IMG/VR virus record: IMGVR_UViG_3300010157_000117
Location: 1-40,661 of that record
DNA length: 40,661 nt
Direction: 5' to 3' (one strand)
Origin: a virus
The notes under the pieces: model-generated
What the model was told of the DNA's origin: nothing
The model's input: only the letters and a program-made list of their open reading frames with translations
The model's database searches: none
Shown here: positions 15,138-21,194 of the stretch, in pieces
Layout of the letters: the number at the start of each line of letters is the position of its first letter
Position numbering within the stretch: the first letter of the stretch is position 1
Translations under genes and position numbers: made by a program

Positions 15138-16381
15138 CATCTCCATCCAACATGGATGCAGAGAAGGCATTCCTCTCGTGCGTCATACAAGACAGCAGCA
15201 TCCTAGACGAGGCAGCAGATTACGCCACTCCAAAGTTATTCCATCACCCCTGCCATCAAAGGATATTTGAGGCCGTGTTATCTTTGTGGAAAGAAGGAAA
15301 GGATTGCGATCTCGTGACTCTGACCGATGCCATGAGCAACTCAGGAACGCTTGAACCAGCAGGGGGTGCTGCATTTGTCACAGAATGTTTCATTTCGTTT
15401 TCTGTGGGGTCAAACTGGCGCGAGTACTTGGAGATCCTACGACACAAGCACACGGCCCGTCTTGCTATATCCGCTGCTGAGAAGATCATTGCATCAGCGC
15501 AGAACCCAGCAGAGGCAGGTGAATTAAGCGAGGTTGTCCAGAAGGCACTGGTAGCCGTGGCAGCAGACGCTGAAAGCAAGGGACGGATTGAATCTCTGAG
15601 AGAGGTTGCGCTTAACCGCATAAACACCTACGAGGAAATCTACAAGAATCGGGGCAAGCTAATCGGAATTACCACAGGATTCAAGCAGCTTGACGACATC
15701 ACCGGAGGCTTCCGAGAGGGGCAACTCATCGTCATCGGGGCGGCAACCAAGGGCGGGAAGAGCAGCCTAGCAGTCAACATGGCTACTCGCGCAGCAAACC
15801 AAGGCCATCCAGTAGGGGTTATTTCGCTTGAGATGAGTTCTGGCGAGCTGTTTGATCGCTTTGTGTCATCCTATGGCTCGGTAGATATTGCGGTGCTTTC
15901 TAGGGAGCCTAGCAAGGGAGAGATAGAAAAGATCAGTCAGGCAGCACATCAGGCTTCTCTGCTGCCCATCTATATTAGAGACGAGGGGGATGTTAATCCA
16001 CTGCAACTCAGGGCGGCAATGAGGAGGATGTGCGCTGTGCATAAGACCCGGATGATCATAGTTGATTATATCCAGCTCTTGTCCCCAACAGATCGCAAGG
16101 ATAGCCGGGAGAGGCAGGTTGCAGAAGCCAGTCGAACCCTCAAGCAAATCGCCAAGGAATTAAACATCACGGTGATAGCACTCAGCCAACTCAATTCCGA
16201 GGGAGCCAGCCGAGAGTCAAGAGCAATCGAACACGACTGCGATCTTTTCTTGGTCATTGAGAGTGAGTTTGAATCCAATAAAATTAATTATTACTTGAAT
16301 ATAAAACTTGCTAGAGCGTGTGGGAGAGCTAGAATCCCCCTTGAGTTCCGAGAATCCTATATGCGGTTCGACGAAAAATAA
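15134..16381 (+). CDS. DnaB-type replicative helicase
   Basis: The 415-residue product has both DnaB domains. The N-terminal helical domain begins DAEKAFLSCVIQD. The RecA-like ATPase has GITTGFKQLDDITGGF, Walker A GAATKGGKSS (about 202-211), SLEMS (about 236), and Walker B MIIVDYIQLLSP (about 306-317), followed by ALSQLN. DnaB unwinds DNA 5'-3' at the fork and recruits primase. It is shorter than E. coli DnaB (471) but in range for phage enzymes. No primase, polymerase or loader is recognised in the window, so host proteins may complete the replisome. It is translationally coupled to the sigma-like gene. Confidence 0.92.
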   Translation: MTSPSNMDAEKAFLSCVIQDSSILDEAADYATPKLFHHPCHQRIFEAVLSLWKEGKDCDLVTLTDAMSNSGTLEPAGGAAFVTECFISFSVGSNWREYLEILRHKHTARLAISAAEKIIASAQNPAEAGELSEVVQKALVAVAADAESKGRIESLREVALNRINTYEEIYKNRGKLIGITTGFKQLDDITGGFREGQLIVIGAATKGGKSSLAVNMATRAANQGHPVGVISLEMSSGELFDRFVSSYGSVDIAVLSREPSKGEIEKISQAAHQASLLPIYIRDEGDVNPLQLRAAMRRMCAVHKTRMIIVDYIQLLSPTDRKDSRERQVAEASRTLKQIAKELNITVIALSQLNSEGASRESRAIEHDCDLFLVIESEFESNKINYYLNIKLARACGRARIPLEFRESYMRFDEK

Positions 16382-16392
16382 AAAACAAAAAT

Positions 16393-16650
16393 ATGGAATA
16401 CGATAATACAAATACAGGTGCAGCATTTTCTAGCGACAACGCCAACCCCAAAGCTCCAAAATGGAGTGGCCCGTTGGATGTTGAGGGAAAGAAATTTGAA
16501 GTGAGCATCTGGGAGCGCATCAGCAAAGCGGGGAAGTCATTCCTCTCGCTCAAGGTTGGCCCTCCTCGTGAAAAGAAGGCTTTTTCAAACAAGGAATACA
16601 TCCCCAAGCCGAAGCAGAACTTTAACGCCGACGAGGATATTCCTTTCTGA
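16393..16650 (+). CDS. Small protein with SSB-like acidic C-terminal tip
   Basis: The 85-residue product has one small beta-rich domain (about 22-56: KWSGPLDVEGKKFEVSIWER then SFLSLKVGPP), a Lys-rich linker, and ends NADEDIPF. The last residues match the tip of bacterial single-strand binding proteins (DDDIPF in E. coli), the hook that SSB uses to recruit repair and replication proteins. The domain recalls the small DUF736 type more than an OB-fold, so it is not a normal SSB. It follows the helicase after an A-rich leader and is the last gene before a strong terminator. Confidence 0.6.
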   Translation: MEYDNTNTGAAFSSDNANPKAPKWSGPLDVEGKKFEVSIWERISKAGKSFLSLKVGPPREKKAFSNKEYIPKPKQNFNADEDIPF

Positions 16651-16675
16651 TTTTTAGTGTGTGGTTGGTTGCATA

Positions 16676-16718
16676 GCCCCCTCCTGTTGTAGTGTGCGGG
16701 AGGGGGCTTCTTTTTTTT
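16676..16718 (+). terminator. Rho-independent terminator
   Basis: A perfect 9-bp GC-rich stem (gccccctcc at 16676-16684 with ggagggggc at 16699-16707), a 14-base loop and a T-rich tract (16708-16718). It closes the replication operon, 26 bases after the stop of the SSB-tip gene. Confidence 0.9.
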
Positions 16719-16729
16719 GAAAATAGTTA

Positions 16730-16758
16730 TTGACTCACGACAAAAATCTGAAAAACTT
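16730..16758 (+). promoter_or_regulatory. Possible promoter after the terminator
   Basis: A TTGACT -35-like hexamer (16730-16735) lies right after the terminator. At 17 bases spacing the -10 position reads AAACTT, which is poor. A promoter is expected somewhere here to serve the genes from 16790, but the match is only partial. Confidence 0.25.
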
Positions 16759-16789
16759 CATCTAGCCGCCACAACCAACGGCCCACAAA

Positions 16790-17011
16790 ATGAAACACGA
16801 AACAAAATACGCAGCAGAAGTCATCAGGGGCTTGAAGCCTCTTCTCCAAGTCGCAATCAAAACAGCCGAGCAACACGGGCTTGACGAAATCAGGATCAGC
16901 AGAGCGAGAGCAAACGAACTCTTGCACATGGCAATCGTTGCAGCCAAAGAGATGGAATGCAACGCCACTGAGCCAAGTCACTTCTCCCACCTCGACGCAA
17001 TCCACGCTTAA
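16790..17011 (+). CDS. Helical hypothetical protein
   Basis: The 73-residue product is predicted all-helical (YAAEVIRGLKPLLQVAIKTA, RARANELLHMAIVAAKEME). It follows an A/C-rich leader (ggcccacaaa) and is the first gene after the terminator at 16676. Function unknown. Confidence 0.6.
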   Translation: MKHETKYAAEVIRGLKPLLQVAIKTAEQHGLDEIRISRARANELLHMAIVAAKEMECNATEPSHFSHLDAIHA

Positions 17012-17015
17012 TCAA

Positions 17016-17252
17016 ATGAAGAACCTAATAGCAATCCTAGCCCTCACAAGCTCCGCAATCGCGTCAGATTATGATGTGCCTGTCCATGCAGACCAAGGGC
17101 ATTACATAGATCCAGAGCTATCCACAACCTACTGCGATCAGCGGCATCAGGCTATACCCACAGCATACTCCACTATGATCCAGCACTACTACGACTCCAT
17201 ATGGAGCGAGCCAGTGAAGCCACAGATCATCATCATCCGCGAACGCTACTAA
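17016..17252 (+). CDS. Small secreted protein
   Basis: The ATG at 17016 gives a 78-residue product with a clean signal peptide (MKNLIAILALTSSAIAS, cleavage near residue 16-17) and a mature part rich in Tyr, His and Pro with one Cys. It would be exported to the periplasm. Possible roles are superinfection exclusion or interaction with envelope proteins, but there is no direct evidence. It lies 4 bases after the preceding stop. Confidence 0.6.
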   Translation: MKNLIAILALTSSAIASDYDVPVHADQGHYIDPELSTTYCDQRHQAIPTAYSTMIQHYYDSIWSEPVKPQIIIIRERY

Positions 17253-17253
17253 A

Positions 17254-17478
17254 ATGAACATACTCGTAATATCCTTGGGTGTCGTTACCATTGTTGCCGG
17301 TCTTGCAGCATGGACATACCAAATGCTTGAGTGTAGCAGAAAAGAGACAGAAAAAAACATAGCCTTGTTCTTCCGGGATCGTCCTATGGAATGCACTCTG
17401 TTTCTTAACCGCATCTCCCTGGAGGAAACAAAAAAAGAAATCCGAGACCTTGAACATTTTTCAAAATATGGATTTTGA
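17254..17478 (+). CDS. Membrane-anchored hypothetical protein
   Basis: A 74-residue protein with an N-terminal transmembrane helix (residues 3-22) and a charged cytoplasmic or periplasmic part. The 3' end overlaps the next start by 11 bases. It could be another envelope-directed early protein like its secreted neighbour. Confidence 0.55.
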   Translation: MNILVISLGVVTIVAGLAAWTYQMLECSRKETEKNIALFFRDRPMECTLFLNRISLEETKKEIRDLEHFSKYGF

Positions 17479-17656
17479 AAACCAATACCTAAGGGGCCGT
17501 AACTTTGAGCTGCAAAATCAAGTGCTGTATTTACAGGCTGAGTTGGACTCAACTTTGAATGCGCTATCTCAAATTCGTTCGTTGAACTCTCTGGGAAAGA
17601 CCCGTGAGATCACCGACGAAGTGATCAATCCAATACTCAAACCATACAATCTATGA
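17468..17656 (+). CDS. Coiled-coil hypothetical protein
   Basis: From the ATG at 17468 the product is 62 residues, with a heptad-like helix (FELQNQVLYLQAELDSTLNA). A TTG upstream in frame at 17450 is less likely. The stop overlaps the next start (ATGA). Function unknown. Confidence 0.55.
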   Translation: MDFENQYLRGRNFELQNQVLYLQAELDSTLNALSQIRSLNSLGKTREITDEVINPILKPYNL

Positions 17657-17856
17657 GCGTCATGACAAATTGGGAGGAAAACTGGGAGGATAACAGGCTC
17701 CTAGTTAGCCTTCAAAAAACCCTAAAGAGGCTAGAAAGTGAATGTGATGAATATACCGGAGACAAAGAGTCAGAAGAGTATGATACACTGGTATGGAAGG
17801 CTATGGAGATGAGTCATGAAATTGATGAATTAAATCGCCAACTAAAAATAAACTAA
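17653..17856 (+). CDS. Charged helical hypothetical protein
   Basis: A 67-residue acidic protein, two predicted helices (LLVSLQKTLKRLESE; VWKAMEMSHEIDELNRQL). It is coupled to both neighbours by one- to four-base overlaps. The alternative start Met4 (17662) is possible. Function unknown. Confidence 0.55.
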   Translation: MSVMTNWEENWEDNRLLVSLQKTLKRLESECDEYTGDKESEEYDTLVWKAMEMSHEIDELNRQLKIN

Positions 17857-18197
17857 TGCAATCAGAACTAGACTTTACACCTCCCTTGCCAGAAGAAAAG
17901 GAAACCAGCATTTATGCTCGTTTTAAGCGGTTCCACGCCGCCAACCCCCATGTGTACGAAAACCTAGTTAAGCTGGCTAGGGACTTCCGAAGCAAGGGCA
18001 GTAACCACAATCGAAAAATGGGTATAGGTATGCTTTATGAAGTTCTACGCTGGAATTACTACCTCACTACAGAAGGCGAGGAAGAGTTTAAGTTGTCTAA
18101 TGATTTCAGAGCCGCATACGCTCGCCTTATAATGGAACAAGAACAAGACCTAGCAGACGCATTTAACATCAAACAATCAGTAATCGACACAGAATAA
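17856..18197 (+). CDS. Conserved phage protein, NPHVYENL type
   Basis: The 113-residue product has FHAANPHVYENLVKLARDF, MGIGMLYEVLRW and NDFRAAYARLIMEQ...LADAF. This order (F...NP.VY..l..LA.....G....g...L.EV.RW......F.l.N...A.YAR) recurs in many phage genomes, always without an assigned function. It is helical and soluble and could bind DNA or protein. Confidence 0.7.
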   Translation: MQSELDFTPPLPEEKETSIYARFKRFHAANPHVYENLVKLARDFRSKGSNHNRKMGIGMLYEVLRWNYYLTTEGEEEFKLSNDFRAAYARLIMEQEQDLADAFNIKQSVIDTE

Positions 18198-18222
18198 ACC
18201 AAAACAACAAAAACAAAACAAA

Positions 18223-18552
18223 ATGAGCAACATTATTATACCAGCTAACATTGACGAGGAATCCGTGAGGGTTCCCATGAAATTCCCATTGCGAGCGCAA
18301 GACGATTCAGTAGTTGACGCGAACGATAGGGAGGTATTGACGATAAACGATTCAATTCCGATTGGAGAAAGCCTAAAATTCTCTAAATTGTTCGCAAAAG
18401 CCCCAGAAATGTTTGAGATTCTGGGAGATGCTTACGTCATCCTCACAATAATTGCAAAAAACTCCGGAGAAACCGATCACGGGAGCGAAAATGAGGACAA
18501 GGAGAGCTGTATTCTTTGCCGCATGGAATCTGTTTTGGGAGACGTGAAATGA
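18223..18552 (+). CDS. Hypothetical protein with APEMFEIL motif
   Basis: A 109-residue protein. The middle LFAKAPEMFEILGDAYVIL resembles the LFA.APELLEAL motif found in many short phage proteins of unknown role. A CILC pair (about 97-100) may bind metal. The leader is strikingly A/C-only (accaaaacaacaaaaacaa) with no Shine-Dalgarno. It overlaps the next gene by an ATGA. Confidence 0.6.
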   Translation: MSNIIIPANIDEESVRVPMKFPLRAQDDSVVDANDREVLTINDSIPIGESLKFSKLFAKAPEMFEILGDAYVILTIIAKNSGETDHGSENEDKESCILCRMESVLGDVK

Positions 18553-18782
18553 GCAATTACACGCCTCACAATAAATGGGAGCATAGAGACACAAACGGAG
18601 GGGACAAGGTTGAGCAGTATTTGCTGAATTTATCAAAAACCGTTGGCAAGGCTTGCGATAAGTGGCTCGAATCTAGGGGAATTGTGAGCCGTCAATTCCA
18701 AGGGTCTGCGCGTTACAACGAAACAAAAAGCCTCATGAAGCCCCATGAAGAGGCTGGTTCGTGCCAAGTGAAAGCCCTATGA
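18549..18782 (+). CDS. Hypothetical protein
   Basis: A 77-residue soluble protein starting at the ATG overlapping the previous stop. The C-terminal codons (SCQVKAL plus stop) lie in a 42-base sequence that is repeated downstream at 18937-18978 with codons for SCRVKAL plus stop, so the end of this gene appears duplicated. Last gene of the rightward operon. Function unknown. Confidence 0.55.
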   Translation: MSNYTPHNKWEHRDTNGGDKVEQYLLNLSKTVGKACDKWLESRGIVSRQFQGSARYNETKSLMKPHEEAGSCQVKAL

Positions 18783-18799
18783 AATAGTTCATTCGTGCC
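18758..18799 (+). repeat. Imperfect 42-bp direct repeat, copy 1 (copy 2 at 18937-18978)
   Basis: Copy 1 covers the end of the gene at 18549 and the bases after it; copy 2 at 18937-18978 matches 35 of 42 positions, sharing the core tatgaaatagt. Both contain two ttcgtgc motifs 34 bases apart. Confidence 0.7.
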
Positions 18800-18818
18800 A
18801 TCCATTCGTGCCATAATT

Positions 18819-18930
18819 GGTGAGGTGGTGAGGTAAGTTTCCTGATTCGTGCAAAATGTACAACCCGTCCACATTGCCTCTTCTCTTTTTATCTTTGATC
18901 GAATAACAAAACTTACCTCACCATCTCACC
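18819..18930. repeat. 22-bp inverted repeat with 68-base spacer
   Basis: The left arm at 18819-18840 (core tgaggtaagttt) and right arm at 18909-18930 (core aaacttacctca) are complementary at 21 of 22 positions. The spacer includes one ttcgtgc and a pyrimidine-rich stretch. It could form a large stem-loop in RNA or a cruciform, or hold two oppositely oriented protein sites. Confidence 0.8.
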
Positions 18931-18991
18931 ATCCCTTTCGTGCCGAGTAAAAGCCTTATGAAATAGTCTGTTCGTGCTGAGTAGCAACCGG

Positions 18992-19060
18992 AGGGAATGT
19001 CTCTTTGTACCTGATCGGGCGTTATTGAGCCAGGGAAGGTCTCTTTGTACCTGATCGGGC
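18992..19060 (+). repeat. Two copies of a 29-bp direct repeat, 40-base period
   Basis: Copies at 18992-19020 and 19032-19060 differ at a single base and share ctctttgtacctgatcgggc. They lie between the TTCGTGC array and the terminator. Confidence 0.85.
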
Positions 19061-19071
19061 ATGGCGAACTA

Positions 19072-19098
19072 GCTGCCAGTGGACGGGCTGCCAGTGGA
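19072..19098 (+). repeat. Two copies of a 12-bp repeat, 15-base period
   Basis: gctgccagtgga occurs at 19072-19083 and 19087-19098. A related ggctgcc pair is found near 21850, after the small terminase candidate. Confidence 0.7.
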
Positions 19099-19135
19099 TA
19101 GGCTAGAGGTGATCTCCTGGTGAATTCATGGCACG

Positions 19136-19172
19136 AAAAAAGGGGAACCAGAATGCCCGGTTCCCCTTTTTT
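19136..19172. terminator. Bidirectional terminator between convergent operons
   Basis: A perfect 14-bp inverted repeat, aaaaaaggggaacc (19136-19149) and ggttcccctttttt (19159-19172), with a 9-base loop. It gives a U-tract on both strands, so it can stop both the rightward operon ending at 18782 and the leftward operon ending at 19184. Confidence 0.9.
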
Positions 19173-19183
19173 GATTGAGTGTT

Positions 19184-19855
19184 TTAGTGGCTGGCTATCG
19201 CATCGGCCTTTGCGGACATTGTTCCATGAGCTGGGAAACCGATAATAAAATCACGGTCTGCCTTTTGGCATAGGCCACAGCTTTTGCAGGTGATGTAATC
19301 CGAGCGGGTGGCGGGACATACCACCACCTTCCTACCTTTAGGAGTGAAAAGATTCCGCATCTTAACCGCTTCTGATGGCAGCACGACCACAACAGGCAAC
19401 CGATGCCGTGAGAGTCCGTCAGCGTGAGCAACGGAATTTGCGCTGAGATTTATCGTAAATCCCTCCTTTGAAGCTGCCCGTATTGCATTTAGGTTTTTCG
19501 CTGTGGGTGGTTTGTGCGTGTAAGTGAAGCCACGCTTTCCCCTGTTCGCCTTCGCCAGACGAAAAAGGTCACGGGTGTTGATGCTGTCGCCTTTACCTGG
19601 AAGGTCACCTGCTTGATTGTGTCGCCAGAGAATCCCGGCTGGCAGCTCCCTAACCTGCTTAAGGAAATTTGTGATCGATTCACCTCTTTTGCCAGACGTT
19701 ACCTTGCTCCAATGCATCCCCAAAAACGAGGTTTTTGCATAGCACCCGCCCGATTTTAATGGGCAGGAGTCCGGGCAGGTGGCCGCTGACGATGTGGTTA
19801 CGGGCATTGATCCCGTTTTAACGTTTGACGATTTTATACTGATATGATAGTTCAT
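19184..19855 (-). CDS. Conserved Cys-rich phage protein, DUF7227-like
   Basis: The 223-residue product has a recognisable phage family pattern: STS-like start, TCPDSCPLKSGGCYAKTSF, ILWRHNQAGDLPGKG, GFTYTHK, FTINLSANSVAHAD, VVVCPA, CKSCGLCQ and FPAHGT. I recall this as DUF7227, but cannot check. The Cys sets (CPxxCPL..GCYA and CxxCxLC) suggest metal binding, perhaps an iron-sulfur or zinc site. The conserved RHNQAGD and SAN motifs look catalytic rather than structural. No function is established to my knowledge. It is the last gene of the leftward operon, directly before the bidirectional terminator. Confidence 0.75.
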   Translation of the reverse strand: MNYHISIKSSNVKTGSMPVTTSSAATCPDSCPLKSGGCYAKTSFLGMHWSKVTSGKRGESITNFLKQVRELPAGILWRHNQAGDLPGKGDSINTRDLFRLAKANRGKRGFTYTHKPPTAKNLNAIRAASKEGFTINLSANSVAHADGLSRHRLPVVVVLPSEAVKMRNLFTPKGRKVVVCPATRSDYITCKSCGLCQKADRDFIIGFPAHGTMSAKADAIASH

Positions 19856-19879
19856 GTAGTTTATTGGTGTAGGTTTTGA

Positions 19880-20086
19880 TTATTGAGGGTTGATTATCTC
19901 CGTGAATCCTACCTGAATTCCCACGGTGTCTTCCATGTCCGTAAAGCTGAAAACTTCGTAGCCATAAAATGGATGAGGGTAAGAGCCATGAAAAATCGTT
20001 TTTTCAATTCCTAAGTGTTCTTTCGCCAATTCCCTGGCGTGTTCTATTCTGGAAAATCGTAGTTTGTCTGGATCTGTTGTGGTCAT
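19880..20086 (-). CDS. Hypothetical protein
   Basis: The ATG at 20086 gives a 68-residue soluble protein (helix LRFSRIEHARELAKEHLGI, then an aromatic strand-rich half). An upstream ATG in frame (20218) would run through the neighbouring membrane protein gene and is unlikely. The leader is A/C-rich (aacaatcaaaaac). Function unknown. Confidence 0.6.
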   Translation of the reverse strand: MTTTDPDKLRFSRIEHARELAKEHLGIEKTIFHGSYPHPFYGYEVFSFTDMEDTVGIQVGFTEIINPQ

Positions 20087-20097
20087 GTTTTTGATTG

Positions 20098-20229
20098 TTA
20101 ATTTGTTAAAAGATAAGCGATTCTTGCAGCTAATATTGTCAGGATTGTTAGCAATAGCAGGAGCTGGAGAGATAGGGTGCGGAGATTTTTTTCTCTGTTG
20201 TAAGCGGTTATAAAGCACGATTTTTTCAT
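20098..20229 (-). CDS. 43-residue membrane protein
   Basis: On the minus strand an ATG at 20229 opens 44 codons ending with TAA at 20098. The product has a basic N-terminus and one hydrophobic helix (LSLQLLLLLTILTILAARIA). It is preceded by a CA-repeat leader like the other two genes upstream in this operon, which supports it. It also fills the gap between the genes at 20086 and 20312. Function unknown. Confidence 0.5.
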   Translation of the reverse strand: MKKSCFITAYNREKNLRTLSLQLLLLLTILTILAARIAYLLTN

Positions 20230-20262
20230 TGTGTTCGCGTTGTGTGTGGTGTGTGTGTGTTT
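20230..20262 (-). promoter_or_regulatory. CA-repeat leader before the 43-residue protein
   Basis: Read on the minus strand the bases before the ATG at 20229 include aaacacacacacaccacaca then acgcgaacaca. There is no Shine-Dalgarno. Same type as the leaders at 20498 and 20796. Confidence 0.5.
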
Positions 20263-20311
20263 GGGTTGACTGACAGGGTGAATCTAACGGCTTTGGTACT
20301 GGTGTCTATGT

Positions 20312-20497
20312 TTATTTTCCCCAGTTCATCTCGGAAAACTTTTGCAGGAGATCAAGGCCAAGAGACTCTTCCTGTCCATTCCATAGAATGCAGTTTCCCA
20401 TAGCGATAGTGTAACCATGCTTGTTGCCATAATACTGGCGATAGACCAATCGTAAGTCACCTGCTGTTGCAATCTCTTTGAAGTTTGGGTTTTTCAT
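20312..20497 (-). CDS. Hypothetical protein
   Basis: A 61-residue soluble protein from the ATG at 20497. An in-frame start at 20554 would translate the CA-repeat leader into a His/Thr string, so the 20497 start is preferred. The sequence (TAGDLRLVYRQYYGNKHGYT, then IAMGNCILWNG) looks like a small alpha/beta domain. Function unknown. Confidence 0.6.
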   Translation of the reverse strand: MKNPNFKEIATAGDLRLVYRQYYGNKHGYTIAMGNCILWNGQEESLGLDLLQKFSEMNWGK

Positions 20498-20528
20498 GTG
20501 TGTGTGTGTGGTGTGGTGTGTGTGGTGG
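20498..20528 (-). promoter_or_regulatory. CA-repeat leader before the 61-residue protein
   Basis: On the minus strand the ATG at 20497 is preceded by accacaccacacacacacac, an almost pure CA tract, with no Shine-Dalgarno. Confidence 0.5.
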
Positions 20529-20795
20529 TTATTCATCCGCGGAGGCCATTCCATCGGCGACCAATTTGGCCAGGCCCGCTGCTAATGCCGGGAGGTCGTC
20601 GCCCTCCTCTGGCTCGAAGTATCCTAGGCCGTCTCGCAAATCCCAGATCATGCCATCGTGCGGGATCAGGGCCGATGTGTAGCAAAATCCCTCTTGATCC
20701 CTGACGATCGCCGGATTGTGTGGCGTGTATTTCCCTTCGTTTTCCATGTAGTCAGTCAGGGCTGCCAAGATGGCATTTTCAATTGTGTTTTTCAT
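20529..20795 (-). CDS. Acidic hypothetical protein
   Basis: An 88-residue acidic protein from the ATG at 20795, with helices at the ends (TIENAILAALTDYMEN; LPALAAGLAKLVADGM) and a central strand-rich part. The upstream in-frame ATG (20861) would again translate the CA-rich leader (SHHTTHQTHT). First gene of the leftward operon. Function unknown. Confidence 0.6.
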   Translation of the reverse strand: MKNTIENAILAALTDYMENEGKYTPHNPAIVRDQEGFCYTSALIPHDGMIWDLRDGLGYFEPEEGDDLPALAAGLAKLVADGMASADE

Positions 20796-20825
20796 TGTGT
20801 GTGTTTGGTGTGTGGTGTGGTGCGA
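20796..20825 (-). promoter_or_regulatory. CA-repeat leader of the leftward operon
   Basis: Minus-strand sequence before the ATG at 20795: caccacaccacacaccaaac then acacaca. Third member of the CA-leader set and the most upstream one, so the operon's promoter should lie just beyond it. Confidence 0.5.
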
Positions 20826-21194
20826 CCGGCTAGATACAAGATGATCCAATGCTCTCCACAATCAAGATTTATTTTCAAAAATCTAAAATTTTATTTTTAT
20901 TCTTTCTTGACATTTTTTCAAAATCCTTTTGAGGTGCTTGTATGCTAGCTCTACGGGCAGAGATAAAAGATTCATCATGCCTCAAGATCGGGAAAAACAT
21001 TTCCAGAATCCCCCATCCATGATGAGATTTTCAGCAATCTAGATACTATTACTATGAGGCAAAAACCACCCAAAAAAGGCTATGTCACCATGAGCCAAGG
21101 TCAATAAAAACGCGACAGCGGGCATCCTGGAGGACTGTTATCCTGATGTTATTGACAAGGCAGGCGAAAGGGGGGAAAGTGTCACTCCTTCAGA
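20826..21194. other. Divergent control region
   Basis: About 370 bases between the leftward operon (start 20795) and the rightward gene at 21195. It includes an AT-rich core (about 20868-20930) with a TTGACA at 20907-20912, but no well-spaced -10 on the plus strand. Two very short frames (20977-21042 and 21054-21107) have no ribosome binding site and I do not call them. Promoters for both directions are expected here; none is convincing by eye. Confidence 0.5.

Larger units (their letters stand above)
18758..18978 (+). repeat. Iteron-like array of TTCGTGC motifs
   Basis: The heptamer ttcgtgc occurs six times in the same orientation within 221 bases (starting at 18758, 18792, 18804, 18846, 18937 and 18971), three of them as attcgtgcca or close to it. 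The first lies in the end of the preceding gene. Repeated same-strand short sites in a non-coding region are typical of initiator or repressor binding. The region is near the switch in gene direction, as phage origins often are. Confidence 0.6.
18783..19135. other. Repeat-rich non-coding region between convergent operons
   Basis: About 350 bases without a credible gene. It contains the TTCGTGC array, a 22-bp inverted repeat, a 29-bp tandem-type repeat and a 12-bp repeat, and ends at a bidirectional terminator. Candidate replication origin or regulatory RNA region; no tRNA-like fold is seen. Confidence 0.6.

Noticed and set aside
18758-19098. CRISPR array
   Set aside because: Repeats are few, of different types and irregularly spaced, without a constant repeat-spacer unit or cas genes.
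20312-20554. Longer versions of the leftward genes starting upstream
   Set aside because: The extra N-terminal residues are His/Thr runs produced by the CA-repeat leaders, so the starts at 20497 and 20795 are preferred.
20485-20704. Plus-strand frames over the CA/GT-rich region
   Set aside because: They translate GT repeats into Val/Cys strings and lie antisense to the leftward operon.
20907-20946. Promoter with TTGACA at 20907 and TATGCT at 20941
   Set aside because: The spacing is 28 bases, far from the 16-18 needed.
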